Below, one piece after another: positions 43,265-52,284 of a stretch of 64,000 bases of DNA; position 1 is the stretch's first letter; every line of letters starts with the position of its first letter. The stretch covers positions 248,001-312,000 of the forward strand of contig NZ_SWFP01000007.1 of assembly GCF_005869225.1 (NCBI RefSeq), read 5' to 3'. The position numbers were made by a program, and so were the translations under genes. This DNA comes from Dyadobacter bucti. Its GTDB lineage: Bacteria > Bacteroidota > Bacteroidia > Cytophagales > Spirosomataceae. Below the pieces are notes generated by a model. The model was not told where the DNA came from, did not search any database, and saw only the letters and a program-made list of their open reading frames with translations.

Positions 43265-44329
43265 TCAATGGAAATATAACGAAAAATACCTTTTAATATT
43301 AACTAACGGGTTCAATTCTTTGCCGTTTTCCAGATGTTCTGCGAACTGCCGTGCAAAAAACGGGGCCAGCGTAACACCTTTTGTACCTAATCCATTGAAA
43401 ATTCCAATGTTACCATGTTCCGGGTGAATGCCCACGAGCGGCCTCCGGTCCCTTACAGACGGACGTATCCCGGCTACTTCGGATCGGATCTTGTAAGGTA
43501 ACTTCATTAAGGGCATTAATTTACTTTCCAGCTCTTTCGTGGCTGCTTCTGCAGGCTGCCAATCCAGCGGATCCCAGGAATAGGTCGCCCCTACTTTGCA
43601 CCTCGTTTCCGATACAGGCAGGATAAATATTCCCTGGTTAATCACATAAGGTTTGATGTTTTCAGCAACGTCAATTTCCAACAGCTGGCCCTTCACGGGA
43701 GTAAACGGCAGCCAGTTGAAAAACGGATTTTCAAGCGCCTTAAAACCCTGGCATAAAATCACTTTTCCAAAGGCCATACCTTTCCACATCGGCCCCTCTC
43801 CTGCTGTATCAAGATCAGCCACATCAAATAACTCCTCCGAATAATGTCCTTCATTTTTAAAAAATTCACGGCTTTTTTCCAGCATAAGCGGCAAGTCGAT
43901 CCAGCCGGACCTGGTTACTTCCAGGCCGCCATAGTCCGCATGGATATATTTGGAAACCTCCGCCGGGTCAATCTCCTGCTGTACATAACGTGAGATCCCG
44001 GGGTCAGCAGTCTGAGCTAAATACGTGTTTTGTTCTTCAATAGACCGGAATGGCCGAAAAATAGAAGTATAATGTTGAAAGCGGGCCCCGAGCCGGTTTT
44101 CGAGATCGGAGTAAAAAGTACCGGCATAGGGAAACAGATCATCTGCCAACCAGGTTTTGACAAGTTTTTTTCCAGTAAGCGGATTAAATATCCCGGCGGC
44201 TACGTGAGAAGAGGAAGGCTGTGTTATGTCATTAACAATCAGTATATTTTTACCGGCATCATGTAAATGCCACGCCAATGAAGTGCCAGCAATCCCTTGT
44301 CCGACAATCAGATAATCGAAATCAGCCAT
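43265..44329 (-). CDS. FAD-dependent oxidoreductase, DAO family
   Basis: 354 residues, no signal peptide. The dinucleotide-binding motif GxGxxG is at the N-terminus (YLIVGQGIAGTSLAWHL) and the conserved second region reads HVAAGIFNPLTGKKLVKTWL. The C-terminal IGIFNGLGTKGVTLAPFFA is the typical FAD-site end of glycine-oxidase/ThiO/MnmC-like DAO enzymes. Substrate unknown. It follows cmk by 1 bp and probably shares a transcript with it. Confidence 0.85.
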   Translation of the reverse strand: MADFDYLIVGQGIAGTSLAWHLHDAGKNILIVNDITQPSSSHVAAGIFNPLTGKKLVKTWLADDLFPYAGTFYSDLENRLGARFQHYTSIFRPFRSIEEQNTYLAQTADPGISRYVQQEIDPAEVSKYIHADYGGLEVTRSGWIDLPLMLEKSREFFKNEGHYSEELFDVADLDTAGEGPMWKGMAFGKVILCQGFKALENPFFNWLPFTPVKGQLLEIDVAENIKPYVINQGIFILPVSETRCKVGATYSWDPLDWQPAEAATKELESKLMPLMKLPYKIRSEVAGIRPSVRDRRPLVGIHPEHGNIGIFNGLGTKGVTLAPFFARQFAEHLENGKELNPLVNIKRYFSLYFH

Positions 44330-44330
44330 A

Positions 44331-45038
44331 TTACGCCTTATTCATTTCACGGCGAAAAGACAATCCGATCTGCTCGTCTGCCAGCCGCACAACCAGCTCC
44401 ACCTGCTCGTCCAGTGTCATCAGCGAATTATCGATATAAACCGCATCGTCGGCCTGCCTCAAAGGGCTTTCACTCCTGGTTGTATCAATATGGTCCCGCA
44501 TTTTGAGATTTTCGGCGATTTCGGCAAGACCTACCAACTCCCCTTTTTCCATTAATTCCAACTGCCTTCTCTGCGCCCTGATCATCGGATCGGCGGTCAT
44601 GAAAATTTTCAGTTCTGCCTGTGGGAATACCACTGTACCTATGTCCCGACCGTCCATTACAATGCCCTTGGTTTTACCCATACGCTGCTGCTGGGCCACA
44701 AGCGCATGCCTTACTTCCGCAATCGCACTCACGTCGCTTACTTTTTCGGACACGTACATTTTCCGGATCTCGTCCTCCACATTCAGTCCATTCAAGTAAG
44801 TATCGTTGCGGCCCAGTTCGGGGTGCCGACGGAAAGAAATATGAACATCCGCGAGAGCCTGGCCGGTTTCCTTCGGGTTGGTCAGTGCAATATGGTTTTG
44901 TATAAAATACAGTGTTACAGCCCTATACATGGCACCGGTGTCAATGTATGGATAGTTGAGTTGCCGGGCAACCAGTTTTGCGGTCGTACTTTTTCCGCAA
45001 CTCGAAAAACCGTCAATAGCAACGATTATCTTGGGCAT
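44331..45038 (-). CDS. cmk: Cytidylate kinase
   Basis: 235 residues from MPKIIVAIDGFSSCGKSTTA; an in-frame upstream ATG would add an unrelated 31-residue stretch. P-loop GFSSCGKST; substrate and lid motifs IDTGAMYRAVTL, VMDGRDIGTVVFPQA and RRQLELMEKGE. It phosphorylates CMP and dCMP with ATP. Ends 1 bp from the FAD oxidoreductase start; 118 bp separate it from the acetyltransferase upstream. Confidence 0.96.
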   Translation of the reverse strand: MPKIIVAIDGFSSCGKSTTAKLVARQLNYPYIDTGAMYRAVTLYFIQNHIALTNPKETGQALADVHISFRRHPELGRNDTYLNGLNVEDEIRKMYVSEKVSDVSAIAEVRHALVAQQQRMGKTKGIVMDGRDIGTVVFPQAELKIFMTADPMIRAQRRQLELMEKGELVGLAEIAENLKMRDHIDTTRSESPLRQADDAVYIDNSLMTLDEQVELVVRLADEQIGLSFRREMNKA

Positions 45039-45156
45039 ATCAAAACGTAGTATTAAAAAAATAGGAAAACAATGCCAGTAAGCATTGCAAAAATAGGAGA
45101 AAGAATGCGGGGAAAACCTTTTTCCGATCAAGATTTCGAAAAACTGTTTTCAAGTT

Positions 45157-45669
45157 TTAATGTGCCAGCTTCACAAACAAATGCTCGTCTAGCACATGCC
45201 CGTTTTTAATGATAGCCTTCCGGTGTATGGCCTCCAGATGGTAGCCTGCTTTTTCCAGTACACGCATCGAGGCGGCATTAGTAGCAAATACCCCTGCATA
45301 TAAACGTGATATTGAAGTATTTTCAAAAATCCAGCCGGTCATCTGTTTTACGGCCATTGTCATAATGTTCCTGCCCCAGTAAGGCTCGCCAAGCCAGTAA
45401 CCGATCTCGGCATTGTTCTGATGAATGTCCTCCTGCCGCACTACGCCTATGCCGCCAACAAACTCATCATTGCAAAAAACAGCCCTGTTGAAAATGTTGA
45501 TGTTCCGTTTGTCATTACAGAAATCGACCCACTGATGTGCATCGGAAATGGTATAGGGATAAGGAAAACTGTTTCTGCCATTTGCCGACACATTGGCATT
45601 ATTCGCAAGCAAAACGAGTTTTGCAGCCATATTTCTTTCAAAATGACGAAGCGTAATTTCCAGATCCAT
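45157..45669 (-). CDS. GNAT family N-acetyltransferase (RimJ/RimL-like)
   Basis: 170 residues. Acetyl-CoA-binding region shown by IGYWLGEPYWGRNIMTMAVK and the conserved NAASMRVLEKAGY near the C-terminus. RimJ/RimL-type proteins acetylate N-termini or small molecules. It starts 2 bp after lutC and is probably cotranscribed with lutB-lutC. Substrate unknown. Confidence 0.88.
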   Translation of the reverse strand: MDLEITLRHFERNMAAKLVLLANNANVSANGRNSFPYPYTISDAHQWVDFCNDKRNINIFNRAVFCNDEFVGGIGVVRQEDIHQNNAEIGYWLGEPYWGRNIMTMAVKQMTGWIFENTSISRLYAGVFATNAASMRVLEKAGYHLEAIHRKAIIKNGHVLDEHLFVKLAH

Positions 45670-45671
45670 AT

Positions 45672-46268
45672 TTAAATATCCAGATCTTCATCCATCAGAA
45701 AAATAACCATACTCCGAGCACCGTGCGCACCGATCACCAGCGACTGCTCAATATCAGCCGTTTTGGAAGGACCCGCAATAAAACATCCCCAGCCGGTAGT
45801 ATCCGATAATCTTGCATAAGCATCGTGCATATTGTTTACCAGTGCTTTTCGCGGTATGACAAAAGCCAGGTTCTGCGTAATAAAAGGCAAGGCACGGTGC
45901 GGAAGGTATTTGTCCGAAATCCAGACTGCCCCATTTTCTGCTACTCCGAACTCCGCTTCAACGATAGCGATCTCGATCAGCTCCAGTTCATGCGGATCCG
46001 CAATATTCAGACTAAAATCCGACCAGCCGGCAAGCGAAGGAAGCGTGGAAGCGCGGTTTACGACCGAGGCATATAGTTCTTCTGCTTTCTGAGCAAGCTC
46101 CGCGTGGCTTTTTACAATAATTACTTCGGTGTAAATCGCGGTTAGCGTCTCAATAAATTTGCTTTCAGTATCCTGATAGCCACCGTCAAAACGGATACTT
46201 TCAGGCTTTTCAAGCGCAGCAGGTTTATTCTGCCTGATCTGCTCAAGGATTCTTTCGCGTGAGGTCAT
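45672..46268 (-). CDS. lutC: Lactate utilisation protein C (LUD domain)
   Basis: 198 residues from MTSRERILEQIRQNKP; an upstream ATG at 46292 would overlap lutB by 23 bp. A single LUD/YkgG domain (LIEIAIVEAEFGVAENGAVW, FIAGPSKTADIEQSLVIGAH). With LutA and LutB it oxidises L-lactate to pyruvate (established for Bacillus LutABC). It begins 1 bp after lutB ends, and the acetyltransferase gene follows. Confidence 0.93.
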   Translation of the reverse strand: MTSRERILEQIRQNKPAALEKPESIRFDGGYQDTESKFIETLTAIYTEVIIVKSHAELAQKAEELYASVVNRASTLPSLAGWSDFSLNIADPHELELIEIAIVEAEFGVAENGAVWISDKYLPHRALPFITQNLAFVIPRKALVNNMHDAYARLSDTTGWGCFIAGPSKTADIEQSLVIGAHGARSMVIFLMDEDLDI

Positions 46269-46269
46269 T

Positions 46270-47646
46270 TTAATTCTTTCTGTTACGGACATACCAATCT
46301 CTGAAACTCTCTTTTGGCGCTTCGGGCATTTCCCTTTGCTTAAACCACGGATTTAATCCGTTGTTGACCACAAAAGGTATCGTCCGCATCACAGACCGCC
46401 CCAGCCTGCCCGACCATTGGTAAAAACGTGGCTGAGACAATACCAAAGACATGGCCTTCACCCCGATTTCTTTCGCCTGAGGCACATGCCCGCCTTTAAC
46501 AAGTACCTGACGCCATTTATACAACTGATCGTGGATATCAATTTTCACCGGGCATACATTGGAGCAGCTTCCGCACAAAGTACTCACAAAAGGCAGGTCA
46601 GCATTTTTGGTCATGTCCAGATTTGGGGCCAGAATCGAGCCGATCGGACCAGCCACCGCATTGTGATAACTGTGTCCTCCGCTTCTGCGATATACGGGAC
46701 AAGTATTCATGCAAGCCCCGCAGCGGATACATTTCAGGGAATTACGGAAATCCGCCCGGCCCAGCTGAGTGCTCCGCCCATTGTCCACAATCACAATATG
46801 CATTTCCTGCCCATCCCTAGGCTTCTTGAAATGGCTGCTGTAAGTAGTCACCGGCTGCCCGGTAGCGCTACGTGCCAGCAGTCTCAGAAATACACCCAGA
46901 TCCTCCTGTTTCGGGATTATTTTTTCAAAACCCATACAGGCAATGTGGATGTCGGCCAGGTGCGCGCCCATATCTGCGTTGCCTTCATTGGTACAGACCA
47001 CAAATCCGCCGGTTTCTGCGATGGCAAAATTAACCCCCGTCAACGCGGCGCGTCGGGTCAGGAATTTATCCCTTAAATGCTGCCTGGCAGCTTCCGTCAG
47101 GTACTGAGGATCGGTCGCGCCGGCCTCGGTGCCCAGGTGCTCATGAAAAAGATCGCCAATATCCTTTTTCTTTAAATGGATCGCAGGAAGTACAATATGA
47201 CTGGGCGGTTCCTGCCGCAACTGGACGATCCGCTCGCCGAGGTCGGTATCGATCACCTCAATTCCGTTTTTGATCAGGAACTCGTTCATGTGGCATTCTT
47301 CCGTAAGCATAGACTTACTTTTGACCATCTTATCAATATTATGCTTTTTGAGCAGCCCCAGCACAATCTCGTTATGTTCCGCCGCATCAGCCGCCCAATG
47401 CACATGGATCCCGTTTTCCTTCGCCTTTTGTTCAAAAGATATCAGCAGCTCATCCATATTGGAAAGCACGTAATTCTTGATATTGGAAGCTGCCGATCGA
47501 AGGGGCTCCCATTCCGGCAGCTGTTTCGAAGACTTGTCCCGTTTCTGCCGCACAAACCAAAGGGTTTCATCATGCCAGTTCACATAAGGTTCGTCCTTAT
47601 TAAAGGTCTCGGAAGCCTCGGCATGTTCGATTATTGCTTTAGACAT
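46270..47646 (-). CDS. lutB: Lactate utilisation protein B, iron-sulfur subunit
   Basis: 458 residues. LUD domain at the N-terminal half (NEGNADMGAHLADIHIACMG), then two 4Fe-4S clusters (CIRCGACMNTCPVY and CGSCSNVCPVKID), and a helical C-terminal tail. The iron-sulfur electron-transfer subunit of the LutABC lactate oxidase complex. lutA, normally adjacent upstream, is 720 bp away behind an opposite-strand secreted gene. Confidence 0.95.
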   Translation of the reverse strand: MSKAIIEHAEASETFNKDEPYVNWHDETLWFVRQKRDKSSKQLPEWEPLRSAASNIKNYVLSNMDELLISFEQKAKENGIHVHWAADAAEHNEIVLGLLKKHNIDKMVKSKSMLTEECHMNEFLIKNGIEVIDTDLGERIVQLRQEPPSHIVLPAIHLKKKDIGDLFHEHLGTEAGATDPQYLTEAARQHLRDKFLTRRAALTGVNFAIAETGGFVVCTNEGNADMGAHLADIHIACMGFEKIIPKQEDLGVFLRLLARSATGQPVTTYSSHFKKPRDGQEMHIVIVDNGRSTQLGRADFRNSLKCIRCGACMNTCPVYRRSGGHSYHNAVAGPIGSILAPNLDMTKNADLPFVSTLCGSCSNVCPVKIDIHDQLYKWRQVLVKGGHVPQAKEIGVKAMSLVLSQPRFYQWSGRLGRSVMRTIPFVVNNGLNPWFKQREMPEAPKESFRDWYVRNRKN

Positions 47647-47795
47647 AGTTATCTTAACAATTTAATAATAGTATTTTATAAAGAATTACAATTGCACTTT
47701 TCACAATCATTGCACTATTCAAAGTTTGCAATTTGTTTAATAAACAACTTTTAAAAAATACAGAAAAAGCTATTTTATTGTAATGCAAGATGTTA

Positions 47796-47803
47796 TAATT
47801 TTG
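47796..47803 (+). promoter_or_regulatory. Promoter -7 box for the small secreted protein gene
   Basis: TAATTTTG, a full TAnnTTTG match, 86 bp before the start codon, within a 240-bp AT-rich gap. The implied leader is about 80 nt. Confidence 0.5.
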
Positions 47804-47889
47804 AATTACAAAGTTTTTCGATCGGGGCATCGGAGTCTGATCAAAGTTCTTTTAAAACTTTTTTTAGACACAATTAAATTTTAACTCCT

Positions 47890-48285
47890 ATGAAAATCAA
47901 AAACACTCTTATTATCGCAGCCGTTACAGGCTTGCTTCTATCAGCATCTGCATTGAAATCCAATGCACAAGTTACAGCCGCTACCACTGAATCAGGTCAG
48001 ACAGCATCAAGCAAACTGACTATTCTTGAGGTTAAACCCATGCAATTCCGCGTTTCATATAACACTCCACAATCACCGGCTGTTTTGGTACGTATCCTCG
48101 ACAGCAACAACTCTGTTCTTTTCTCAGAGAAAAAACGTACTGAAACAAACTATTTGAAATACTTCGATCTGTCTACTCTTTTGGACGGTACTTATACCTT
48201 CGAAATCACGGACGGTAAAGAGAAGACTTCACAATCGTTTGATATTTTGACAAAAACGAGCCGCGTCGTTTCTTCAATCAACTAA
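47890..48285 (+). CDS. Small secreted beta-sandwich-like protein
   Basis: 131 residues, with signal peptide MKIKNTLIIAAVTGLLLSAS ending at SNAQ. The mature 100-residue part is beta-rich (FRVSYNTPQSPAVLVRILD, FDLSTLLDGTYTFEITDGKE) and reminiscent of Ig-like or DUF3244-type domains; no catalytic motif. It is the only plus-strand gene between 39.0 and 55 kb and separates lutB from lutA. Function unknown. Confidence 0.75.
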   Translation: MKIKNTLIIAAVTGLLLSASALKSNAQVTAATTESGQTASSKLTILEVKPMQFRVSYNTPQSPAVLVRILDSNNSVLFSEKKRTETNYLKYFDLSTLLDGTYTFEITDGKEKTSQSFDILTKTSRVVSSIN

Positions 48286-48356
48286 ACGACAGACTCTTCT
48301 CAGATTCTGACCCAGGCGTGGCACGCCCGCTGCGGCGCGCTTCCGTAAACTTTGTA

Positions 48357-48391
48357 AAATACCGGTGCTCATCCAATGGGTACCGGTATTT
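48357..48391. terminator. Hairpin shared by lutA and the secreted gene
   Basis: A 10-bp stem (AAATACCGGT / ACCGGTATTT) with a 15-nt loop. It overlaps the last codons of lutA and follows the secreted gene by 72 bp. Moderate T-run on both sides. Confidence 0.55.
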
Positions 48392-49145
48392 GTTTCACGG
48401 CGCTGTTCAGGATTTCTGCGATATGCTTCACTTTTACATCGGAGTTGCGTCTTTTCAGAATCCCTTCCAGATGCAGCAGGCAGCTCATATCAGAACCCGT
48501 AATGTATTGCGCATTGTGACGGATATGGTCCGATACTCTGTCTTTCCCCATTTTCACTGACACTGCCTCTTCGCTGACACAGAAAGTCCCGCCAAATCCA
48601 CAGCATTCATCTGTTCTGTCGAGATCGATCAATTCCAGTCCCCGCACTTTTTTCAAAAGGGAAACCGGCTTCGAAAACGGTTCTGCGTTGAGTTCGGTCA
48701 TTTGTGCAAGGTGCAGGCCGCGCTGTCCGTGGCATCCCTGGTGCAAACCAACCCGGTACGGAAAATCTGCTTCAATTGCATCCACTTTCAAAACATCGGT
48801 AATAAACTCAACCAGCTCATAAACTTTTTTTCTGACCGCCTTGGATTCGTCAGGCTTCCCTTCCACTTTCAGATGGTCTTTAATATGAAGCACGCAGCTT
48901 CCAGAAGGAGAAACGATATAATCACAGTCTGAAAAATTGTTATAAAAAAGCCTGTCGCAGTCTTTGGTCAAATGCTCGAAACCCGAATTTGCCATCGGCT
49001 GGCCACAGCAGGTCTGATTCAGCGGAAAAGTCACCGTACAACCCAGTTTTTCCAGTAATTCCAACGTCGCAATCCCTACCTGCGGATAAAACTGATCGAC
49101 ATAGCAGGGGATAAAAAGTCCTATTTTCAAATGTGAGTAGTTCAT
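48369..49145 (-). CDS. lutA: Lactate utilisation protein A, (Fe-S)-binding CCG protein
   Basis: 258 residues with two CCG domains (LNQTCCGQPMANSGFEHL and DECCGFGGTFCVSEEAVSV), as in GlcF/LutA. Part of the LutABC L-lactate oxidation complex. It is the last gene of the minus-strand sugar-acid operon, 3 bp after the EEP-like gene, rather than joined to lutB-lutC. Confidence 0.92.
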   Translation of the reverse strand: MNYSHLKIGLFIPCYVDQFYPQVGIATLELLEKLGCTVTFPLNQTCCGQPMANSGFEHLTKDCDRLFYNNFSDCDYIVSPSGSCVLHIKDHLKVEGKPDESKAVRKKVYELVEFITDVLKVDAIEADFPYRVGLHQGCHGQRGLHLAQMTELNAEPFSKPVSLLKKVRGLELIDLDRTDECCGFGGTFCVSEEAVSVKMGKDRVSDHIRHNAQYITGSDMSCLLHLEGILKRRNSDVKVKHIAEILNSAVKQIPVPIG

Positions 49146-49148
49146 CTT

Positions 49149-49931
49149 TTACCAGAATTCAATGGTTGAAAGTATGGGGTAGTGATCCGAAACGTGGGGG
49201 TAATTCCTGAGTACCTTGTAGTTTTTCACACGTACTTTATTATTGAGTAATACAAAAATGTAATCGAGCCTGTCGCCCGGCATGCCTTCATTCCAGGTTT
49301 CCATTTGCGATCCCTGGGCTGCGTCCTGCCAGTTTTTCCGGAATGAAAAATAGGGCTGCTCATTTGGCCTCGCCCCCATATCCATTCCCAGCAAGACCGG
49401 CTGTATGCTGTTGACGAGCATCTGATTGATATAGGCTGCCTGCAAAGCTCTGTCCATCACAGAGGCATATTCCAGCCTCGAATTGCAAAACCTGAAAGTC
49501 AGGTTCCTTGAATGTTTGATCAGTCCGCATAAAAGCACCTTCGGGTCTGCACCCTGCGTGACCGGCAAACTGATAGTCTGTGTTTTTTCAAAAGGCCAAA
49601 CCGATAGTATCCCCACTCCTTGCGCTCCGTTCTCTGATTTATCTGCAATTCCGTATGTATAAAACATTCCGGTCTGGATTGCCAGCTGCCTCAGCTGAAA
49701 CTGTACTTTCCCATTTTCAGCCAGACTATCAACTGCCTGTAAAGCAATAAGATCAGGTTTATTTTCCCTAATAATGTTCAGTATATCCCGTAGGTTGGAC
49801 CCTTCATTTTTATCCAATCCGTGGCGAATGTTAAAACTCATCACTTTGATTTCAACAGCACGGCGCGGCTGCGACCCAAGCAAAGTAAGTGAGACAATAA
49901 AAATGAGGATCAATCGACTTATATTACTCAA
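49149..49931 (-). CDS. EEP (endonuclease/exonuclease/phosphatase)-fold protein with altered active site
   Basis: 260 residues with a signal-like N-terminal hydrophobic segment (LILIFIVSLTLLGS). The fold is recognised from VMSFNIRHG, RALQAAYINQML, RLDYIFVLL and HVSDHYPIL. However the catalytic Glu expected in LQEVD is Ala (LIALQAVDS, position 66), the THLD-type His is replaced (NSRLEY), and the DxN motif reads GMDMGARP. It is therefore probably not an active hydrolase, or acts by a different mechanism. Three bases separate it from lutA. Confidence 0.85.
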   Translation of the reverse strand: MSNISRLILIFIVSLTLLGSQPRRAVEIKVMSFNIRHGLDKNEGSNLRDILNIIRENKPDLIALQAVDSLAENGKVQFQLRQLAIQTGMFYTYGIADKSENGAQGVGILSVWPFEKTQTISLPVTQGADPKVLLCGLIKHSRNLTFRFCNSRLEYASVMDRALQAAYINQMLVNSIQPVLLGMDMGARPNEQPYFSFRKNWQDAAQGSQMETWNEGMPGDRLDYIFVLLNNKVRVKNYKVLRNYPHVSDHYPILSTIEFW

Positions 49932-49969
49932 ACCAATGGTATGCTAGTTCACGATTCTAATCCATTCAA

Positions 49970-50305
49970 TCAGTCGGGGAGGGCAAATATCTGATTCATT
50001 AAAACCCATTTTTCTCCGGGTTTTGCGGAGGGAAGCGCCTGCTGATATTTCCACATCAATTGCTCCCATTCCTGTACTTTTGGGTTCGAAGCGTCCATTT
50101 CCGCCTTTTTTTCGAAGCTGAAATCGTCTTCCGTTTCCATTACCATAAAAAGACGGTTGTCTCTCCTGAAAATATCCATCCTGGTTACGCCGGCATCCCT
50201 GATACTTTTTTCGATTTCCGGCCGGATTTTTTGATGATATGCTTCATATTCGGCGATCATAACCGGATCGTCGACCAGGTCCACGGTGAGATAGTACGTT
50301 TTCAT
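49970..50305 (-). CDS. L-rhamnose/L-fucose mutarotase-like protein (RhaM family)
   Basis: 111 residues, one RhaM-fold domain (dimeric alpha/beta barrel). Catalytic His in EAYHQKIRPEIEKSIRDAG and the typical WEQLMWKYQQAL and GEKWVLMNQIF. It interconverts alpha and beta anomers of L-rhamnose or L-fucose pyranoses. Ends 39 bp before the EEP gene; starts 9 bp after the amidohydrolase. Confidence 0.88.
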   Translation of the reverse strand: MKTYYLTVDLVDDPVMIAEYEAYHQKIRPEIEKSIRDAGVTRMDIFRRDNRLFMVMETEDDFSFEKKAEMDASNPKVQEWEQLMWKYQQALPSAKPGEKWVLMNQIFALPD

Positions 50306-50314
50306 ATCACTTAA

Positions 50315-51145
50315 TTAAACATCGAGGTTGTAAAATTTCACAGCATTTTGCCCCATCACATCAGCCATTTCCCTATCGGAAAACATGCTGAGATAGTCGG
50401 TCAGAATACCTTTTGCTCCTTCATACTCTGCCGCAACCAGACAAACCGGCCAGTCGGAACCATATAAAAGCCTTTCAGTACCGAAAGCTTCAAAAACTAC
50501 ATCGAGATAAGGTCGGAAATCTGCCTTTTCCCAATTTTGCCAGTCTGCCTCGGTTACCATACCCGACACCTTGCAGGTTACATTCGGAAGCTCCGCGAGC
50601 TTCCTTATGTCGGACGACCATTTTTCAATTTCCCAGCTTTTGATGAGTGGCTTCGCTATATGGTCCAGCACAAAATGGATATTCGGCAGTCTCACCGCAA
50701 AGTTGAAGGCTTCTTCAAGCTGGTTTGCCCGGATCAGGATATCATAGGTAAAGTCAAAAGCAACCAGTTGACCAACTCCTTTGATAAAATCAGGCTGCAG
50801 CATAAAACCTTCCTCCTCGCCCTGCACAACATGTCTGAAACCTTTCAGTTTTTCAAATTGCGAGTACTTTTCCAACTGACCATACAGGTTCGGAGAACGC
50901 AGGTCAACCCAACCTACGACACCCTTCACAAAATCATTCGCCTCAGCCAGCTGCAACAGGAACTCAGTTTCTGAATCTGTCTGGGCAGCCTGTACTGCCA
51001 CACAACCATCGACACCATTTGATCTTAAAACCGGCCTCAGATCCTCGGGCAGAAAGTTCTTCCTGATCACGCCCATCTCAGGTGTAATCCAGGAATCCCG
51101 TTCCAGATCAAATATCCAGAAATGCTGGTGCGCGTCTATAATCAT
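50315..51145 (-). CDS. Amidohydrolase family protein, probable sugar-acid lactonase
   Basis: 276 residues, COG3618/amidohydrolase-2 type TIM barrel. Metal-ligand motif IIDAHQHFWIFDLE at the N-terminus, VLDHIAKP and RLLYGSDWPVCL later. Members of this family hydrolyse L-fucono-1,5-lactone, L-rhamnonolactone or related lactones (family knowledge). The neighbours favour L-fuconolactonase or L-rhamnonolactonase; substrate not proved. Starts 9 bp from the mutarotase. Confidence 0.85.
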   Translation of the reverse strand: MIIDAHQHFWIFDLERDSWITPEMGVIRKNFLPEDLRPVLRSNGVDGCVAVQAAQTDSETEFLLQLAEANDFVKGVVGWVDLRSPNLYGQLEKYSQFEKLKGFRHVVQGEEEGFMLQPDFIKGVGQLVAFDFTYDILIRANQLEEAFNFAVRLPNIHFVLDHIAKPLIKSWEIEKWSSDIRKLAELPNVTCKVSGMVTEADWQNWEKADFRPYLDVVFEAFGTERLLYGSDWPVCLVAAEYEGAKGILTDYLSMFSDREMADVMGQNAVKFYNLDV

Positions 51146-51176
51146 ACTTCCGGGTTAAATTAAAGTGATGTAATTG

Positions 51177-51315
51177 TCAGGTGTGGTCAATTGTAGTCAG
51201 ATGTTGTCATTTATTGTTATCGGTTCGAAACTGCATTTGTGACAACTTCATGACTTTCATGACTACAAATGACCACTCCTGACAAATAACTAACAACAAA
51301 TGACCACTCTTGACA
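51177..51315. repeat. Cluster of ACAAATGACCACTC-type repeats, with an inverted copy
   Basis: ACAAATGACCACTC(C/T)TGACA occurs at 51265-51284 and 51296-51315 (19/20 identical, 31 bp apart). An inverted copy at 51177-51198 pairs with 51261-51282 at 20 of 22 positions. A degenerate third direct copy runs into the FAH stop at about 51334. It is the gap between the amidohydrolase and FAH genes; no gene seen in it. Confidence 0.8.
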
Positions 51316-51347
51316 TAAATGACTTTTATAACTACAAGTGACCGGTC

Positions 51348-52214
51348 CTAGACAGTCGCCTTCCACGCAATAGCCTCCTGACGTTGCTCACCCAGTTTTT
51401 CAATACCCAGTTCTACCACATCCCCAGCTTTCAGGTACAGTTGCGGTTTCATCCCAAGCCCTACACCGGCGGGAGTTCCGGTCGTAATCACATCACCCGG
51501 AAGCAAAGTCATAAACTGGCTCAGGTAACTTACAAGAAACGGAATATGGAAAATCATGTCAGATGTAGTACTGTCCTGGATTTTCTTGCCGTTAAGCGAC
51601 AGCCACAGGTTCAGGTCATTTGCATTGCCAACTTCGTCGGAAGTTACCAGGTAAGGCCCAAGCGGTGCAAAAGTGTCATTACTTTTTCCTTTCACCCATT
51701 GCCCGCCTCTTTCAAGCTGGTAGGCACGCTCTGAATAATCATTGTGCACAGCATAACCCGCTACATAATTCAGGGCATCTGCTTCTTCCACGTAGCTTGC
51801 TTTTTTACCGATAATCACGGCCAGCTCCACTTCCCAGTCTGTTTTTTCTGAATTCCGGGGGATAATCACCTGATCATTCGGGCCGCACAATGCAGACGTC
51901 GCCTTAAAGAAAATGATAGGTTCTTTCGGCAGTTCAGTTGCGCCGGATTCGTATGCATGTTTGGCGTAGTTCATACCGATGCAAATGATCTTCGACGGCC
52001 GCGCCACACATGATCCATAGCGAAAACCGTCCGCTACTGCAGGGCAACTTGCCGCGTTGGCAGCTAACCAGTCGGAGAGACGGCTGATACCATCTGCCGC
52101 GAAAAATTTCTCATTATAATCTTCACCAAATGCAGATACATCCAATTTGGAACCGTCTGCTAATTCCACACCCGGTTTTTCCTGTTCAAAAGCACCAAAA
52201 CGAAAAAGTCTCAT
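51348..52214 (-). CDS. Fumarylacetoacetate hydrolase (FAH) family protein, probable 2,4-diketo-3-deoxy-sugar-acid hydrolase
   Basis: 288 residues. Active-site pieces ICIGMNYAKHAYESGA, the metal ligands in DWEVELAVIIGKKA and NDYSERAYQ, and GDVITTGTPAGVGLGM are all of FAH type. In this context it is the candidate for the last step, splitting 2,4-diketo-3-deoxy-L-fuconate (or rhamnonate) into pyruvate and L-lactate. Alternatives: ureidoglycolate lyase or other FAH activity. Confidence 0.87.
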   Translation of the reverse strand: MRLFRFGAFEQEKPGVELADGSKLDVSAFGEDYNEKFFAADGISRLSDWLAANAASCPAVADGFRYGSCVARPSKIICIGMNYAKHAYESGATELPKEPIIFFKATSALCGPNDQVIIPRNSEKTDWEVELAVIIGKKASYVEEADALNYVAGYAVHNDYSERAYQLERGGQWVKGKSNDTFAPLGPYLVTSDEVGNANDLNLWLSLNGKKIQDSTTSDMIFHIPFLVSYLSQFMTLLPGDVITTGTPAGVGLGMKPQLYLKAGDVVELGIEKLGEQRQEAIAWKATV

Positions 52215-52284
52215 TGAAAAAAGGTTTAGTTAGTTACCAGTGTTTGCTGGTAGGGAAATATTTTATGTTACTTTGACAGTCGAA

